Assembly: GCF_000498955.2 (NCBI RefSeq)
Contig: NZ_AYGX02000072.1
Location: 1-38,694, forward strand
Direction of reading: 5' to 3'
Source of the DNA: Lactiplantibacillus fabifermentans DSM 21115
GTDB lineage: Bacteria; Bacillota; Bacilli; Lactobacillales; Lactobacillaceae
Length of the DNA stretch: 38,694 nt
The notes beneath the pieces were generated by a model, which saw nothing but the letters and a program-made list of their open reading frames with translations, was not told the DNA's origin and searched no databases. The position numbers were made by a program, and so were the translations under genes. This document shows, one piece after another, positions 26,479 through 35,487 of this stretch; positions within the stretch are counted from its first letter, which is position 1, and every line of letters begins with the position of its first letter.

Positions 26479-27594
26479 TTAACTTCTTACTTGGTCTGCA
26501 ATCGCAGCCAAAATATACTCCGCGGCATGCCCATCCCCATAAGGATTCTTAGCCGCCGCCATCTGATCATATTCCGTCTGGTCATCTAATAATTGGGTCA
26601 TCGCTTGTTCAACCGCAGCCCCATCAGTCCCAACCAGCTTCAAGGTCCCAGCCGTGACCCCTTCAGGCCGTTCCGTCGTATCACGCAGCACTAAGACCGG
26701 CTTATTCAGTGATGGGGCTTCTTCTTGCACACCACCAGAATCGGTCATGATAAAGTAGCTGCGCGCCGACATGTTGTGGAAATCAACAACATCGAGCGGC
26801 TCAATTAAGTGAATCCGGTCAACGCCACCTAAGATTTCTTTAGCGACCGTCTGAACGGCGGGACTCAAGTGGACCGGATAAACGACTTCGACATCTGGAT
26901 GACTGGCGACCACGCGTTTGATGGCTTCAAAGACCACCCGCATCGGTGCCCCTTGGTTTTCCCGCCGATGCATCGTCAACAAGATCATCCGATGGCCGGG
27001 TGCCACTAAATCTAAGGCCGCGTGGTGATAGTCGGCATTGACGGTCTGCTTCAACGCATCGATAGCGGTATTCCCCGTTACGGTGATATTAGCGTCTGCG
27101 TGATTTTCTTTCAGTAAATTTTGGCGACTCAATTCAGTCGGCGCAAAGTACATATCGGCCAGCACATCCGTTAACTGGCGATTCATTTCTTCTGGATATG
27201 GTGAATATTTGTTCCAAGTCCGCAGTCCCGCTTCCACGTGACCGACCGGGATTTGATGGTAGAAGGCACTCACGCTCGCCGCAAACGTGGTCGTGGTATC
27301 CCCATGCACCAAAACGATATCCGGTTGGGCTTCATCCATAATGGCATCAAGTTTCGTCAAAACGCGACTCGTAATGCCAGCTAACGTTTGGTTTGGCCGC
27401 ATGATGTTTAAATCATAATCCGGTGTAATTTTAAAAATATCTAAGACTTGATCTAACATTTCACGATGTTGGGCCGTAACGACCGTAATCGGGGTAAATT
27501 TTGATTGTTGTTGTAATTGTAAGACAATGGGGGCCATTTTGATGGCTTCGGGACGCGTCCCAAAAATTGTCATTACTTTAATTGGCTTGGTCAT
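26479..27594 (-). CDS. wecB: UDP-N-acetylglucosamine 2-epimerase (non-hydrolysing)
   Basis: A 371-residue GT-B fold epimerase that makes UDP-ManNAc from UDP-GlcNAc, used for teichoic-acid linkage units and other wall polymers. Signatures are FGTRPEAIKMAP at the N-terminus, HVEAGLRTWNKYSPYPEE, the conserved MHRREN, and TDSGGVQEEAPSL with RDTTERPE. The length is typical. The ATG follows GGAGTCAGCAC. It lies behind the two serine hydrolase genes but after a terminator hairpin. A short perfect palindrome in its leader (27620-27636, ttccgtc arms) may affect expression. Confidence 0.95.
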   Translation of the reverse strand: MTKPIKVMTIFGTRPEAIKMAPIVLQLQQQSKFTPITVVTAQHREMLDQVLDIFKITPDYDLNIMRPNQTLAGITSRVLTKLDAIMDEAQPDIVLVHGDTTTTFAASVSAFYHQIPVGHVEAGLRTWNKYSPYPEEMNRQLTDVLADMYFAPTELSRQNLLKENHADANITVTGNTAIDALKQTVNADYHHAALDLVAPGHRMILLTMHRRENQGAPMRVVFEAIKRVVASHPDVEVVYPVHLSPAVQTVAKEILGGVDRIHLIEPLDVVDFHNMSARSYFIMTDSGGVQEEAPSLNKPVLVLRDTTERPEGVTAGTLKLVGTDGAAVEQAMTQLLDDQTEYDQMAAAKNPYGDGHAAEYILAAIADQVRS

Positions 27595-27660
27595 GTGCTG
27601 ACTCCGATTCCCATAGATTTTCCGTCCGGGACGGAATATTGATTCCTTCTTATCTTAACG

Positions 27661-27700
27661 TTAAAGCGACCAACTATCCACACTCAGTCGGTCGCTTTAA
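27661..27700. terminator. Terminator behind the serine hydrolase pair
   Basis: Perfect 11-bp arms (27661-27671 and 27690-27700) with an 18-nt loop, 6 bp after the stop at 27706 on the minus strand. The T run is short. Confidence 0.7.
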
Positions 27701-27705
27701 TTAAA

Positions 27706-28959
27706 TTATTGATTTTTGGCTAAAATTTCGGTAATTTTTTGCACCACTGTTTTAGCGCGGTAGTGGTTCGCCTGATTCATGAAAAAGACCACGGTCACTT
27801 GACCATTCGCACTGCGACTATAAAAATTACTGATGTCATTATCGTAACCCGTCGCATGTTGCTTGCCATCGAGCCCATAATACAGGCCGGCCGCATAGTC
27901 ATTGGTCCGCGTACTCGTCAATAAGTTCCGCGTGGCAATTGGTAATAGGGTGCCATCATTGAACGCGGTCACAAAACGATAGTAATCCGTGACCGTCGTG
28001 CCAATGTCGCCGGCCCCGAGCTCACTAGATAATAGCGGTAATGAGATTTGAGCCGTTTGGACAAAGAACCGATTCGTGGCAAAGTACGGCGTCGCCACAG
28101 GTAAATTATGGAATTGGGTCCACGCTTTGGTCGTCGTCATGCCCGCCGGTTTGAGCACGCGCGTTGTTAAGTTTTCTGCATACGACTGACCAGTTACTTG
28201 CCGGATGATTCCCGCTAGCAACGTATAGTTGGCACTACAATACCGCCACTGATGTTGGGACTGGACCGTGACATGCGCTAACACCCACTGCACGGCGGCC
28301 GCTTCAGTGAGTGGCTTTTTAGGCGCCACTTCGGGCATATAGAGCCCCGACGTATGGTTCAATAATTGTTGAATCGTGATATGGCGAGCATTTTTCAAAT
28401 GCGGATAAAATTGCGCAATCGGCTGGTCTAATTGCAACTGGCCACTTGCAACGAGTTGGCCAATCATGACCCCGGTCATCGCTTTTTGCAGTGATGCAAT
28501 CGGATAAACCGTCGTCGCCCCATTCAGCGTATGCGTGGCGCGGTCCGCTAAACCATAACTACGAATCGTGGGCGTGGCCTGCCCAGCTTGCGCCACTAGC
28601 AAAGTACCTTGGATATGCTGGGTCGCGACTAAATGATCGACATGCAACCAGTTTTTAGCCGTAATCGTGGGAACACTGACTGCCTGATACTTAAAATCAG
28701 CCGCCGACACCCACCCATAGCGATGTTGATAGCGTTGCCGGTCAACCACGGCTGCCCGCGTGCCGATATAGACTGCCGCGGGTCGTACGGTTACTCGCTG
28801 GGGCGTGGTCGCCGGCAACGCAGTGGTGGTCACCGTCGCCGATTTAAACGCAACATACATCGGTAACGCGGATGTTTCGCGCGTTGGCGTTACTGCCGCC
28901 CACAACCACCACCCACTACTGCCAACGAGTAACCAAGCTTGCCACCAACGCCACCGCAT
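27706..28959 (-). CDS. Secreted beta-lactamase-fold serine hydrolase with SH3-like N-terminal domain
   Basis: A 417-residue protein with a Trp-rich hydrophobic N-terminal anchor (residues 1-22), a region ending in RYGWVSAADFKY (about 80-91) that resembles an SH3/GW-like wall-binding domain, and a class-C beta-lactamase/PBP domain. S156 in IASLQKA is the SxxK nucleophile. RYCSANYTLL gives the S-x-N-like second motif and HATG stands where KTG/HTG is expected. HTSGLYMPE is also typical. It is probably a peptidoglycan or D-amino-acid-active hydrolase rather than a drug-resistance enzyme. The ATG overlaps the previous stop by one base (TAATG), so it is coupled to its paralogue. Confidence 0.85.
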   Translation of the reverse strand: MRWRWWQAWLLVGSSGWWLWAAVTPTRETSALPMYVAFKSATVTTTALPATTPQRVTVRPAAVYIGTRAAVVDRQRYQHRYGWVSAADFKYQAVSVPTITAKNWLHVDHLVATQHIQGTLLVAQAGQATPTIRSYGLADRATHTLNGATTVYPIASLQKAMTGVMIGQLVASGQLQLDQPIAQFYPHLKNARHITIQQLLNHTSGLYMPEVAPKKPLTEAAAVQWVLAHVTVQSQHQWRYCSANYTLLAGIIRQVTGQSYAENLTTRVLKPAGMTTTKAWTQFHNLPVATPYFATNRFFVQTAQISLPLLSSELGAGDIGTTVTDYYRFVTAFNDGTLLPIATRNLLTSTRTNDYAAGLYYGLDGKQHATGYDNDISNFYSRSANGQVTVVFFMNQANHYRAKTVVQKITEILAKNQ

Positions 28960-30128
28960 TAAAACGGCTCCGTTTTCATCAAAATTGATTGGATGGCATA
29001 GCCGACCTGATTATCGATACTGAACATCCCTTGATTCTCAAATAAGACGACCCCGACCCGGCCATCGGTAGTCCCCATGTAATACGTATGAAAGGCATTA
29101 TCATTGCCCCCAATACGCATATGGTGACCACTTTGATAATAAACACCCGCCGAATACATTGATTGAAAATTAGCCGTCAATTCATTGCGCCCGGCCACAC
29201 CGAGCAACTTACCGGTTACCAAACTATTAATAAATTTGTAGTAATCGCCAACGCTCATATATAAACTTCCACAACCGAGTTCACTCGATTGGAGCGGTTT
29301 AGAAATGATAGCCCCTTCTGAAATGCCGTTAGTCAGTGAATATGAAAATGGATTAACGACATTGCCCGGAATGTCGTTATAAGCATACGTGTGCTTTAAG
29401 CCCAGTGGTTTGATAATCGTATTACGTAGCACCGTCATGTATGACTTACCAGTGACTTTGCGAATAACGCCCGCTAATAACGTAAAGTTCGCGTTTGAAT
29501 ACGAATAAGCGTGATTATCGGTCGACACTAAATGGCGCAACGTAAAGTTAATCTGCGCACTTTCGGTTGGCAAGATGGTCTTAGGTAATGGTTCCGCCAT
29601 CCGAATACCCGATGTGTGGTCTAACAACTGTCGAATCGTAATATCTTGTGCAAACCGGACTTGCGGAAAATAAGTGCTGAGCCGGGTTGTCATAGTTAAC
29701 TTACCTTCATTAATTAACGTTTGAATCACCGCACCCGTTACAGCTTTTTGCAGCGAAGCTAGCGGATAAGCTTCGGTCTTAGTGTTCCGAACTTGATTGG
29801 CCATATCAGCATAGCCGTACGTCCGGATGTCCACACCACTGGGGCCACTATTGGTCAATAATAACGTTCCCATAATATGATGACTGGCCATTAAATTATC
29901 GATTTGTTTAATGGCTTGCGCTTTGGTCAACTTGCCATTCGTCGTTTTAGCAGCTACTTTTTTAGTACTCGGCCGACTGGAACTCACCCGACGACTGCTC
30001 GCTGAGGTGGCCACATCACTAGTTGCTGGTGTAGCGGGTGCTTGCTGCGCCTGCCAAAACCACATGCCGCCCCCTAAAAGTGCGACCAAGATGCCACCTG
30101 CCAATAAAACTCCCCATCGTTGTTGCAT
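28959..30128 (-). CDS. Secreted beta-lactamase-fold serine hydrolase
   Basis: About 389 residues from the ATG at 30128, which follows GGGGGG by 7 nt. It has one hydrophobic N-terminal anchor, then a Ser/Thr/Lys/Ala-rich linker to about residue 70, and a class-C beta-lactamase-like domain with ASLQKAVTG (nucleophile about S125), HTSGIRMAE and YSYSNANFTLL. The third motif is degenerate (MRIGG rather than KTG). It has no SH3-like domain, unlike its downstream paralogue with which it forms a coupled pair. Its precise substrate is unknown. Confidence 0.85.
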   Translation of the reverse strand: MQQRWGVLLAGGILVALLGGGMWFWQAQQAPATPATSDVATSASSRRVSSSRPSTKKVAAKTTNGKLTKAQAIKQIDNLMASHHIMGTLLLTNSGPSGVDIRTYGYADMANQVRNTKTEAYPLASLQKAVTGAVIQTLINEGKLTMTTRLSTYFPQVRFAQDITIRQLLDHTSGIRMAEPLPKTILPTESAQINFTLRHLVSTDNHAYSYSNANFTLLAGVIRKVTGKSYMTVLRNTIIKPLGLKHTYAYNDIPGNVVNPFSYSLTNGISEGAIISKPLQSSELGCGSLYMSVGDYYKFINSLVTGKLLGVAGRNELTANFQSMYSAGVYYQSGHHMRIGGNDNAFHTYYMGTTDGRVGVVLFENQGMFSIDNQVGYAIQSILMKTEPF

Positions 30129-30258
30129 GGCTGATCCCCCCAAGAATCTTTATTGCCAATAGAATACGTCGTCGCCAGCAAAATTGCACGTAAAATCAAG
30201 TTAATGTAAGGCCGCCGAACCAAAATTAACCATTCCGTAAAACTATTATGATTTTCGA

Positions 30259-30288
30259 AATATAACAAAATCACTAAAAAGTCGTCAA
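30259..30288 (-). promoter_or_regulatory. Promoter of the serine hydrolase pair
   Basis: On the minus strand TTGACG (30283-30288), 18-bp spacer, then TATATT (30259-30264) with an upstream TGT extended motif. It predicts a leader of about 120 nt before the ATG at 30128. Confidence 0.65.
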
Positions 30289-30351
30289 AATTTAGTTAAT
30301 TTAACTCGTGCAATTACCGAACAAAACCCGTAAAATGAGTTTCATAGTTAA

Positions 30352-31726
<1,375 letters not shown>

Positions 31727-31728
<2 letters not shown>

Positions 31729-31787
31729 ATCAGGATATATAAAAGGACGCCACCAAAACGGTAGCGTCCTTTTATATATCCTGATTT
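31727..31787. terminator. Terminator of gdhA
   Basis: Perfect 24-bp arms (31727-31750 and 31764-31787) with a 13-nt loop. It begins inside the gdhA stop codon. The TCCTTTTATAT segment and long stem make it a strong barrier. Confidence 0.88.
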
Positions 31788-31897
31788 GTTGCGTTAACCG
31801 GGTCAACAGGGCCTGGGACTAAGATAGATTGACGTTGTTTGAACAAGGCTAAAAATGCCGTTGAACAACTTACCAAAATAATCCGCTCACCTGACCC

Positions 31898-31918
31898 CCA
31901 CAAGTAAAACTTGTGGTT
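31898..31918 (+). terminator. Small hairpin with T-rich tail
   Basis: ccacaag (31898-31904) pairs with cttgtgg (31910-31916), followed by TTTATTTC. It is terminator-like for the plus strand, but no gene lies between it and the gdhA terminator. Confidence 0.45.
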
Positions 31919-31931
31919 TATTTCTCACCAT

Positions 31932-31962
31932 AAAAAAACACTGTGCCAAACTAACACAGTGT
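31932..31962 (-). terminator. Terminator of the 187-residue protein gene
   Basis: acactgtg (31938-31945) pairs with cacagtgt (31955-31962). On the minus strand the stem is followed by seven T. It starts 14 bp after the stop at 31977. Confidence 0.88.
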
Positions 31963-31976
31963 CATCATAATAATTT

Positions 31977-32540
31977 CTATACTTTTGAATCGGGATATCC
32001 AGTGTGCGCACTAATCTGTGAATACGTATCCCGTAACGTCTTCGCCGCGGCCTTCCAGCCAGCTTTGAGTAACGGAATTAAATGCAGTGGGTCTTCCACG
32101 GGAACGTCGTGTTCGTGGGCAAACTTAACAATTGCAGGTAGTACTTCCATATCAGAATTAGCAAAATAATAATTACCTTTAGCCGTGAGCACGAAAATCG
32201 TGGCCCGGAAAGCCCGACCTGGGTCGAGACCATCGCCGGCGTGCCACCGAATAGCGCCGATTTGAATCTTTTGCACATCATCGATGGCCATTTCACCTAA
32301 GTTACGCCGTTCGGGTGACCATAAAATCACCTTGAAGGGGGTCAATTCGACCATGGCGTACTTTTGACTGCTCGTCCCCGACAAGCGGCGGAACCAATTC
32401 CGTTCAGGCTTTGGTTTGGGATACTCTTGACCTTGAATCTCAAAATGGAACGGGACAATGCATTTACGCGCGCGATCAATGGCGCGGTAATGCCCGGCAA
32501 TTTGATGGTTCGTGAAGATTGATGCCATTGGTTTAAACAT
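31977..32540 (-). CDS. Protein of unknown function (187 residues)
   Basis: I do not recognise a family. The protein has no signal peptide or membrane segment. It is basic in its first third (RARK, KPKPERNWFRR) and then has an alternating strand-like region (YAMVELTPFKVILWS, ATIFVLTAKGNYYFAN) that could be a PH-like or similar beta domain, and a helical C-terminus. The ATG follows AAAGGAGTGGAGCGCT. It is monocistronic with its own terminator and a promoter carrying a cre-like site, so it may be under CcpA control. Confidence 0.75.
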   Translation of the reverse strand: MFKPMASIFTNHQIAGHYRAIDRARKCIVPFHFEIQGQEYPKPKPERNWFRRLSGTSSQKYAMVELTPFKVILWSPERRNLGEMAIDDVQKIQIGAIRWHAGDGLDPGRAFRATIFVLTAKGNYYFANSDMEVLPAIVKFAHEHDVPVEDPLHLIPLLKAGWKAAAKTLRDTYSQISAHTGYPDSKV

Positions 32541-32564
32541 AGCGCTCCACTCCTTTCACGGTCA

Positions 32565-32593
32565 AGTATACGCTTTCACACATAGATTGACAG
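32565..32593 (-). promoter_or_regulatory. Promoter with overlapping cre-like site
   Basis: On the minus strand CTGTCA (32588-32593), 17-bp spacer, TATACT (32565-32570). TGAAAGCGTATACT (32565-32578) covers the -10 and matches the cre consensus TGWAARCGYTWNCW at all but one position, a place where CcpA would block transcription. Confidence 0.55.
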
Positions 32594-32732
32594 TTATTTT
32601 GTCATATAAATTAATTACCGGGCCAACAAATTTATCATAGTGGTCTAATTTGATTGGAACGGGTTTCGACCGCTGAAATTGTATCAGCGCTGGCTTGAAT
32701 AATGAAAATATGAAGATAATGTGATTTTTTTG

Positions 32733-32761
32733 TTAATAATTATAATTCATTATGCTATGAT
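32733..32761 (+). promoter_or_regulatory. Promoter of the zinc-ribbon/DUF805 gene
   Basis: TTAATA (32733-32738), 17-bp spacer, TATGAT (32756-32761) with a TGC extended -10. The divergent gap 32541-32855 otherwise shows only AT-rich DNA, the cre-like promoter of the leftward gene and a long untranslated leader here (about 88 nt). Confidence 0.5.
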
Positions 32762-32855
32762 TGTTTTTGGCCGTAAAAAAATCATTCGGTTACATATTTA
32801 AAATTCTACTTATATATTATGTTTCACCTAATATAAGCATTCTTTGGAGGAACCC

Positions 32856-34109
32856 ATGTCAGCAACCAGATTTTGTATCAACTGTGGGAAGGAAATTCCC
32901 GCCGACGCGACCTTTTGTCCTTTTTGTGGTACAACCCAGGAAAAAGTGACTGCAACCAACCAAACAACCCCCAGCACCCCAGAACCTAATCGTGGGCCTG
33001 AGCAGCCAGAATCCGTCAATATGTGGACGGCGCTCAAGCTGGGCGCACAACAAACCTTTACTTGGTCACAACGTATTTCACGCCCACAATACTGGTGGTT
33101 ATACTTAGACTTAGTATTGATTACGATCGCTTTAAATCTGATTCTGGGTCTTAAAGCTTATAGTTCGCCGGCCTTACTACTACAACCGTTTCATATTAAT
33201 GCGTTCCAAGCCGTACTAGTGCTCATCTATTCGGCACTGTTAGCTTGGACCTCAGTCATGCAATTTACCGCAAGCGCGCGGCGACTTCACGATTCTAACC
33301 GCTCGGCCCACTTTTTATGGCTATCACTTATTCCGATTGTCGGTCCAATCCTAATCATTGTCTTCTTATGCCAACGTTCAAATGAAGCTGGCGCACGCTT
33401 TGACCGGGCCCCTAAGCAAGCCAAACCATGGACTAAAAAATGGTGGACTTGGGCAATTCTAGTAGTCGGGACGGTTTTGTGTGCGATAATGATTAACACC
33501 ACCGCTTATATCACCACCTTTGCGGATTATGCGACAACAACGACTAGCACCAATACGACTAATAGTGATGATGATGCGAGTGATACGGACAGCGAAACTG
33601 CGGATTCCGAATCAAGTTCAAGTGATGATACTGATAAGATTACGATTGGCGATGATGATATTGATATTGCTGACCAACAATCTTACACCACGGCATTCAC
33701 TGACAGTAGCTGGGCTAATTCAACGTTCAAAATCAACCGAGTGACGGTATACAAAACGGACGGCACTTACACTAACGGTAGTGGTAGTGATAAACAAGAA
33801 TTTCACGGCATCATCAAGGTGCATATGAGCATTCATGCTGGCCGCGATATTTCTGCCTACCCGACCCAAGCCAAACTCAGTACTAATGATGGCCAACAAG
33901 TCGAAGCTGACAGCGATAGTGACGATTTTGACGGCGAATTAAATAGCGGTACCGATTCTAATGGTGATTTATACTTTATTTTGCCAAAATTATCCAGCGT
34001 CAAAAACATTACCAGTGTCCGTTTAAAATGGGATGCCGATTATGATACTGATGATTATGAAGACGATAACGCCTTCAAGACTTTCGATGCTACCATCAAT
34101 TTGAATTAG
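32856..34109 (+). CDS. Zinc-ribbon, DUF805 membrane protein with acidic Ser/Asp linker
   Basis: About 417 residues from the ATG at 32856 (GGAGG 6 nt upstream). Domains in order are a four-Cys zinc ribbon (FCINCGKEIPADATFCPFCG), a DUF805 membrane domain with the family's SRPQYWWLY and TASARRLHDSNRSAHFLWL and three to four helices, a further helix near residues 200-220, a Ser/Thr/Asp/Glu-rich stretch, and a C-terminal beta-rich extracytoplasmic domain. The role is unknown. The layout, cytoplasmic metal ribbon and outside sensor-like domain, suggests an envelope stress or regulatory function, but this is inference. It is monocistronic with a terminator. Confidence 0.8.
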   Translation: MSATRFCINCGKEIPADATFCPFCGTTQEKVTATNQTTPSTPEPNRGPEQPESVNMWTALKLGAQQTFTWSQRISRPQYWWLYLDLVLITIALNLILGLKAYSSPALLLQPFHINAFQAVLVLIYSALLAWTSVMQFTASARRLHDSNRSAHFLWLSLIPIVGPILIIVFLCQRSNEAGARFDRAPKQAKPWTKKWWTWAILVVGTVLCAIMINTTAYITTFADYATTTTSTNTTNSDDDASDTDSETADSESSSSDDTDKITIGDDDIDIADQQSYTTAFTDSSWANSTFKINRVTVYKTDGTYTNGSGSDKQEFHGIIKVHMSIHAGRDISAYPTQAKLSTNDGQQVEADSDSDDFDGELNSGTDSNGDLYFILPKLSSVKNITSVRLKWDADYDTDDYEDDNAFKTFDATINLN

Positions 34110-34137
34110 GCGCTCAGTTTAACCAAAATCAAATGAT

Positions 34138-34186
34138 AAAAAAAATCCCCTCATCACCCGAGACTGGTGTGATGAGGGGATTTTAT
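34138..34186. terminator. Terminator of the zinc-ribbon/DUF805 gene
   Basis: A long stem (arms from aaatcccctcatcac to gtgatgaggggatttt) with A and T tracts at its two ends, 28 bp after the stop at 34109. It probably works in both directions. Confidence 0.9.
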
Positions 34187-34243
34187 TATTGTCGGGCGAT
34201 TCATTGCATGCTTAACTTAAATCAGTCATAAAATTTGTCGTGT

Positions 34244-34286
34244 AAAAAAAACACTGAACACCGATGTTTTGACATCAAGCTCAGTG
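34244..34286 (-). terminator. Terminator of the candidate small RNA
   Basis: cactga (34252-34257) pairs with tcagtg (34281-34286), with an inner gatgt/acatc stem. On the minus strand it is followed by eight T (34244-34251). No annotated gene explains it: the next minus-strand gene ends at 34620 and has its own terminator. Confidence 0.85.
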
Positions 34287-34498
34287 CCAATGGTAATTGA
34301 TCGCCATCTTAGTTTTCAGGACTATGTGCGCAAATGCGGTGAAAAAGTATGTGTGTTGGCAGATTAATGTGATAAACTACCACCCCCATCTTTGACAACT
34401 AAGGCTATCAACGGACAAACCGAATGATGAGAACTACGATCAACTGTCTCCTTTTGAACTTCGTTACCTAACCACGTTGATTAGGTCTGCTCTGGACA
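34244..34498 (-). ncRNA. Candidate CcpA-controlled small RNA, about 255 nt
   Basis: A complete transcription unit without a convincing protein. The promoter and cre site are at 34505-34533, the predicted start is near 34498, and the end is a strong terminator at 34244-34286. Near the 5' end a perfect 8-bp hairpin with one G-U pair (34466-34486) is visible. Later there is an apparently single-stranded G-rich run (GGGGGTGG, minus strand near 34382-34390). A possible 11-codon ORF starts with TTG at 34443 behind AAAGGAG (34448-34454), ending at 34408, so a dual-function RNA is possible. An ATG frame of 26 codons lacks a ribosome site. I know of no named RNA that it matches. Confidence 0.6.
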
Positions 34499-34504
34499 AT
34501 TCAT

Positions 34505-34533
34505 ATTATACCCGTTTGTTAACGCTTACACAA
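34505..34533 (-). promoter_or_regulatory. Promoter with perfect cre site for the candidate small RNA
   Basis: On the minus strand TTGTGT (34528-34533), 17-bp spacer, consensus TATAAT (34505-34510). TGTAAGCGTTAACA (34517-34530) matches the CcpA site consensus TGWAARCGYTWNCW at every position and lies between -35 and -10, which predicts repression on preferred sugars. Confidence 0.75.
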
Positions 34534-34576
34534 TCCATTTATTAATATTTTTATAAATAAATGATTTTTATGTGAC

Positions 34577-34607
34577 AAAAAAACGACGCTCATCTTTGAA
34601 CGCCGTT
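34577..34607 (-). terminator. Terminator of the SecB-like gene
   Basis: An 11-12-bp stem with G-U pairs (34582-34592 with 34597-34607) and a 4-nt loop. On the minus strand it is followed by a run of T. It starts 12 bp after the stop at 34620 and separates that gene from the small-RNA promoter. Confidence 0.85.
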
Positions 34608-34619
34608 AATGGTTTTAAC

Positions 34620-35063
34620 TTAAGCTTCTGGTTCGTTAGCTTGACTGTCGTCAAAGTCCGCAGGCATGATGGCAAAGTTGCTAGCTTCCGTTGAGAATAA
34701 GGCCGCGTAAGCCCGCACTTTCGCTGACAAGGCTGGGATGATGGCACCGTTCAAGTTGTTTAACATATCTTGTTCGTCGTCTTCAATCGCTTTATTGTCA
34801 GATTGACGTTCGATAATCCCCACCATTTCGCCGCTTAAACGGACGATGGCAAAAACGGTCGCCGATAAATCGTACATGTCTTCTTTGTATGTAACGTCTA
34901 ATTGTGCTTGGACAACATCGTCACCAAATGTCTTTTTAACATCGGGATTAGCCGCCGTATAGCTGAATTGGCCCGTGCCAGGTTCGTCTTTTGATTCGTC
35001 ACGATCGTAAATGATTTGGAAATGTAAATCTTGGATTGCTGAGTTTAAAATTTCAATATTCAT
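34620..35063 (-). CDS. SecB-like small cytoplasmic protein (tentative)
   Basis: About 147 residues from the ATG at 35063, behind AAAGGGAG. An earlier start would add a 20-residue stretch without a ribosome site. It is acidic, with no signal peptide or membrane segment. The pattern of strands (FQIIYDR, AQLDVTYKED, LSATVFAIVRLSGEMVGIIE) followed by IIPALSAKVRAYAALFSTEAS and IMPADFD resembles SecB-like chaperones, where a final helix ends in a P-x-(N/D)-F motif. This is weak fold-level similarity only. It is monocistronic. Confidence 0.6.
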   Translation of the reverse strand: MNIEILNSAIQDLHFQIIYDRDESKDEPGTGQFSYTAANPDVKKTFGDDVVQAQLDVTYKEDMYDLSATVFAIVRLSGEMVGIIERQSDNKAIEDDEQDMLNNLNGAIIPALSAKVRAYAALFSTEASNFAIMPADFDDSQANEPEA

Positions 35064-35200
35064 TAAGCAATACTCCCTTTTAGTTAATATCTTCACCTTA
35101 TCGGAAAAAAGGCTAAAATACAATCATATTCCGCTAGATTTAATGAATAATTTGTTAACCTCACGTTAATGTTGTGTAAAGGTCTTGTTTTGGGAAAGAT

Positions 35201-35229
35201 TTGACGATTCCGCAAAATACTCTTAAACT
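35201..35229 (+). promoter_or_regulatory. Promoter of the small secreted peptide gene
   Basis: TTGACG (35201-35206), 17-bp spacer, TAAACT (35224-35229). It lies about 30 bp before the TTG start. Confidence 0.55.
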
Positions 35230-35258
35230 AATAGAGATGATTCAAGGGGGCTACTATT

Positions 35259-35456
35259 TTGAAGAAGCATCGATTAGTACTACTGGCATTAGCGGTTACA
35301 CTCAGTGGTAGTTTGTTAGCGACCCCGGATTTAACAGCGCAGGCGATGCGCGTCCGGACCCACGGCACCAGCCGATTCTTCCGATTCAACGCTAAGAAAC
35401 GCACGAGTCACCATGCTAAAAAAGCCCATCATAATACCAACCGTCATCGACGGTAA
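35259..35456 (+). CDS. Small secreted, strongly basic peptide
   Basis: A 65-residue protein with a TTG start 8 nt behind AAGGGGG. The first 29 residues form a signal peptide (KKHRL, hydrophobic core, possible cleavage after TAQA). The mature part, about 36 residues, has mostly Arg, Lys and His (FFRFNAKKRTSHHAKKAH, then NTNRHRR) with no Cys and hardly any acidic residues. No family is recognised. It could be an antimicrobial or wall-bound cationic peptide. It has its own promoter and terminator and no immunity or export gene next to it. Confidence 0.75.
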   Translation: MKKHRLVLLALAVTLSGSLLATPDLTAQAMRVRTHGTSRFFRFNAKKRTSHHAKKAHHNTNRHRR

Positions 35457-35458
35457 TG

Positions 35459-35487
35459 CAAAAGGAGCCGCAGCTGCGACTCCTTTT
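35459..35487 (+). terminator. Terminator of the small secreted peptide gene
   Basis: An aaaaggag to ctcctttt stem around a cgcagctgcg core, ending in TTTTTAA, 3 bp after the stop at 35456. Confidence 0.9.

Noticed and set aside
27620-27636. Palindrome before wecB as a terminator
   Set aside because: No T run follows on the minus strand; it may be an operator or leader hairpin, but nothing else supports that.
28633-29023. Plus-strand frames over the serine hydrolase genes
   Set aside because: Rich in Arg, His and Pro, antisense to clear domains, with no start signals.
34304-34390. 26-codon ATG frame within the small-RNA region
   Set aside because: No ribosome-binding site precedes it and its codons run through sequence better explained as structured RNA.
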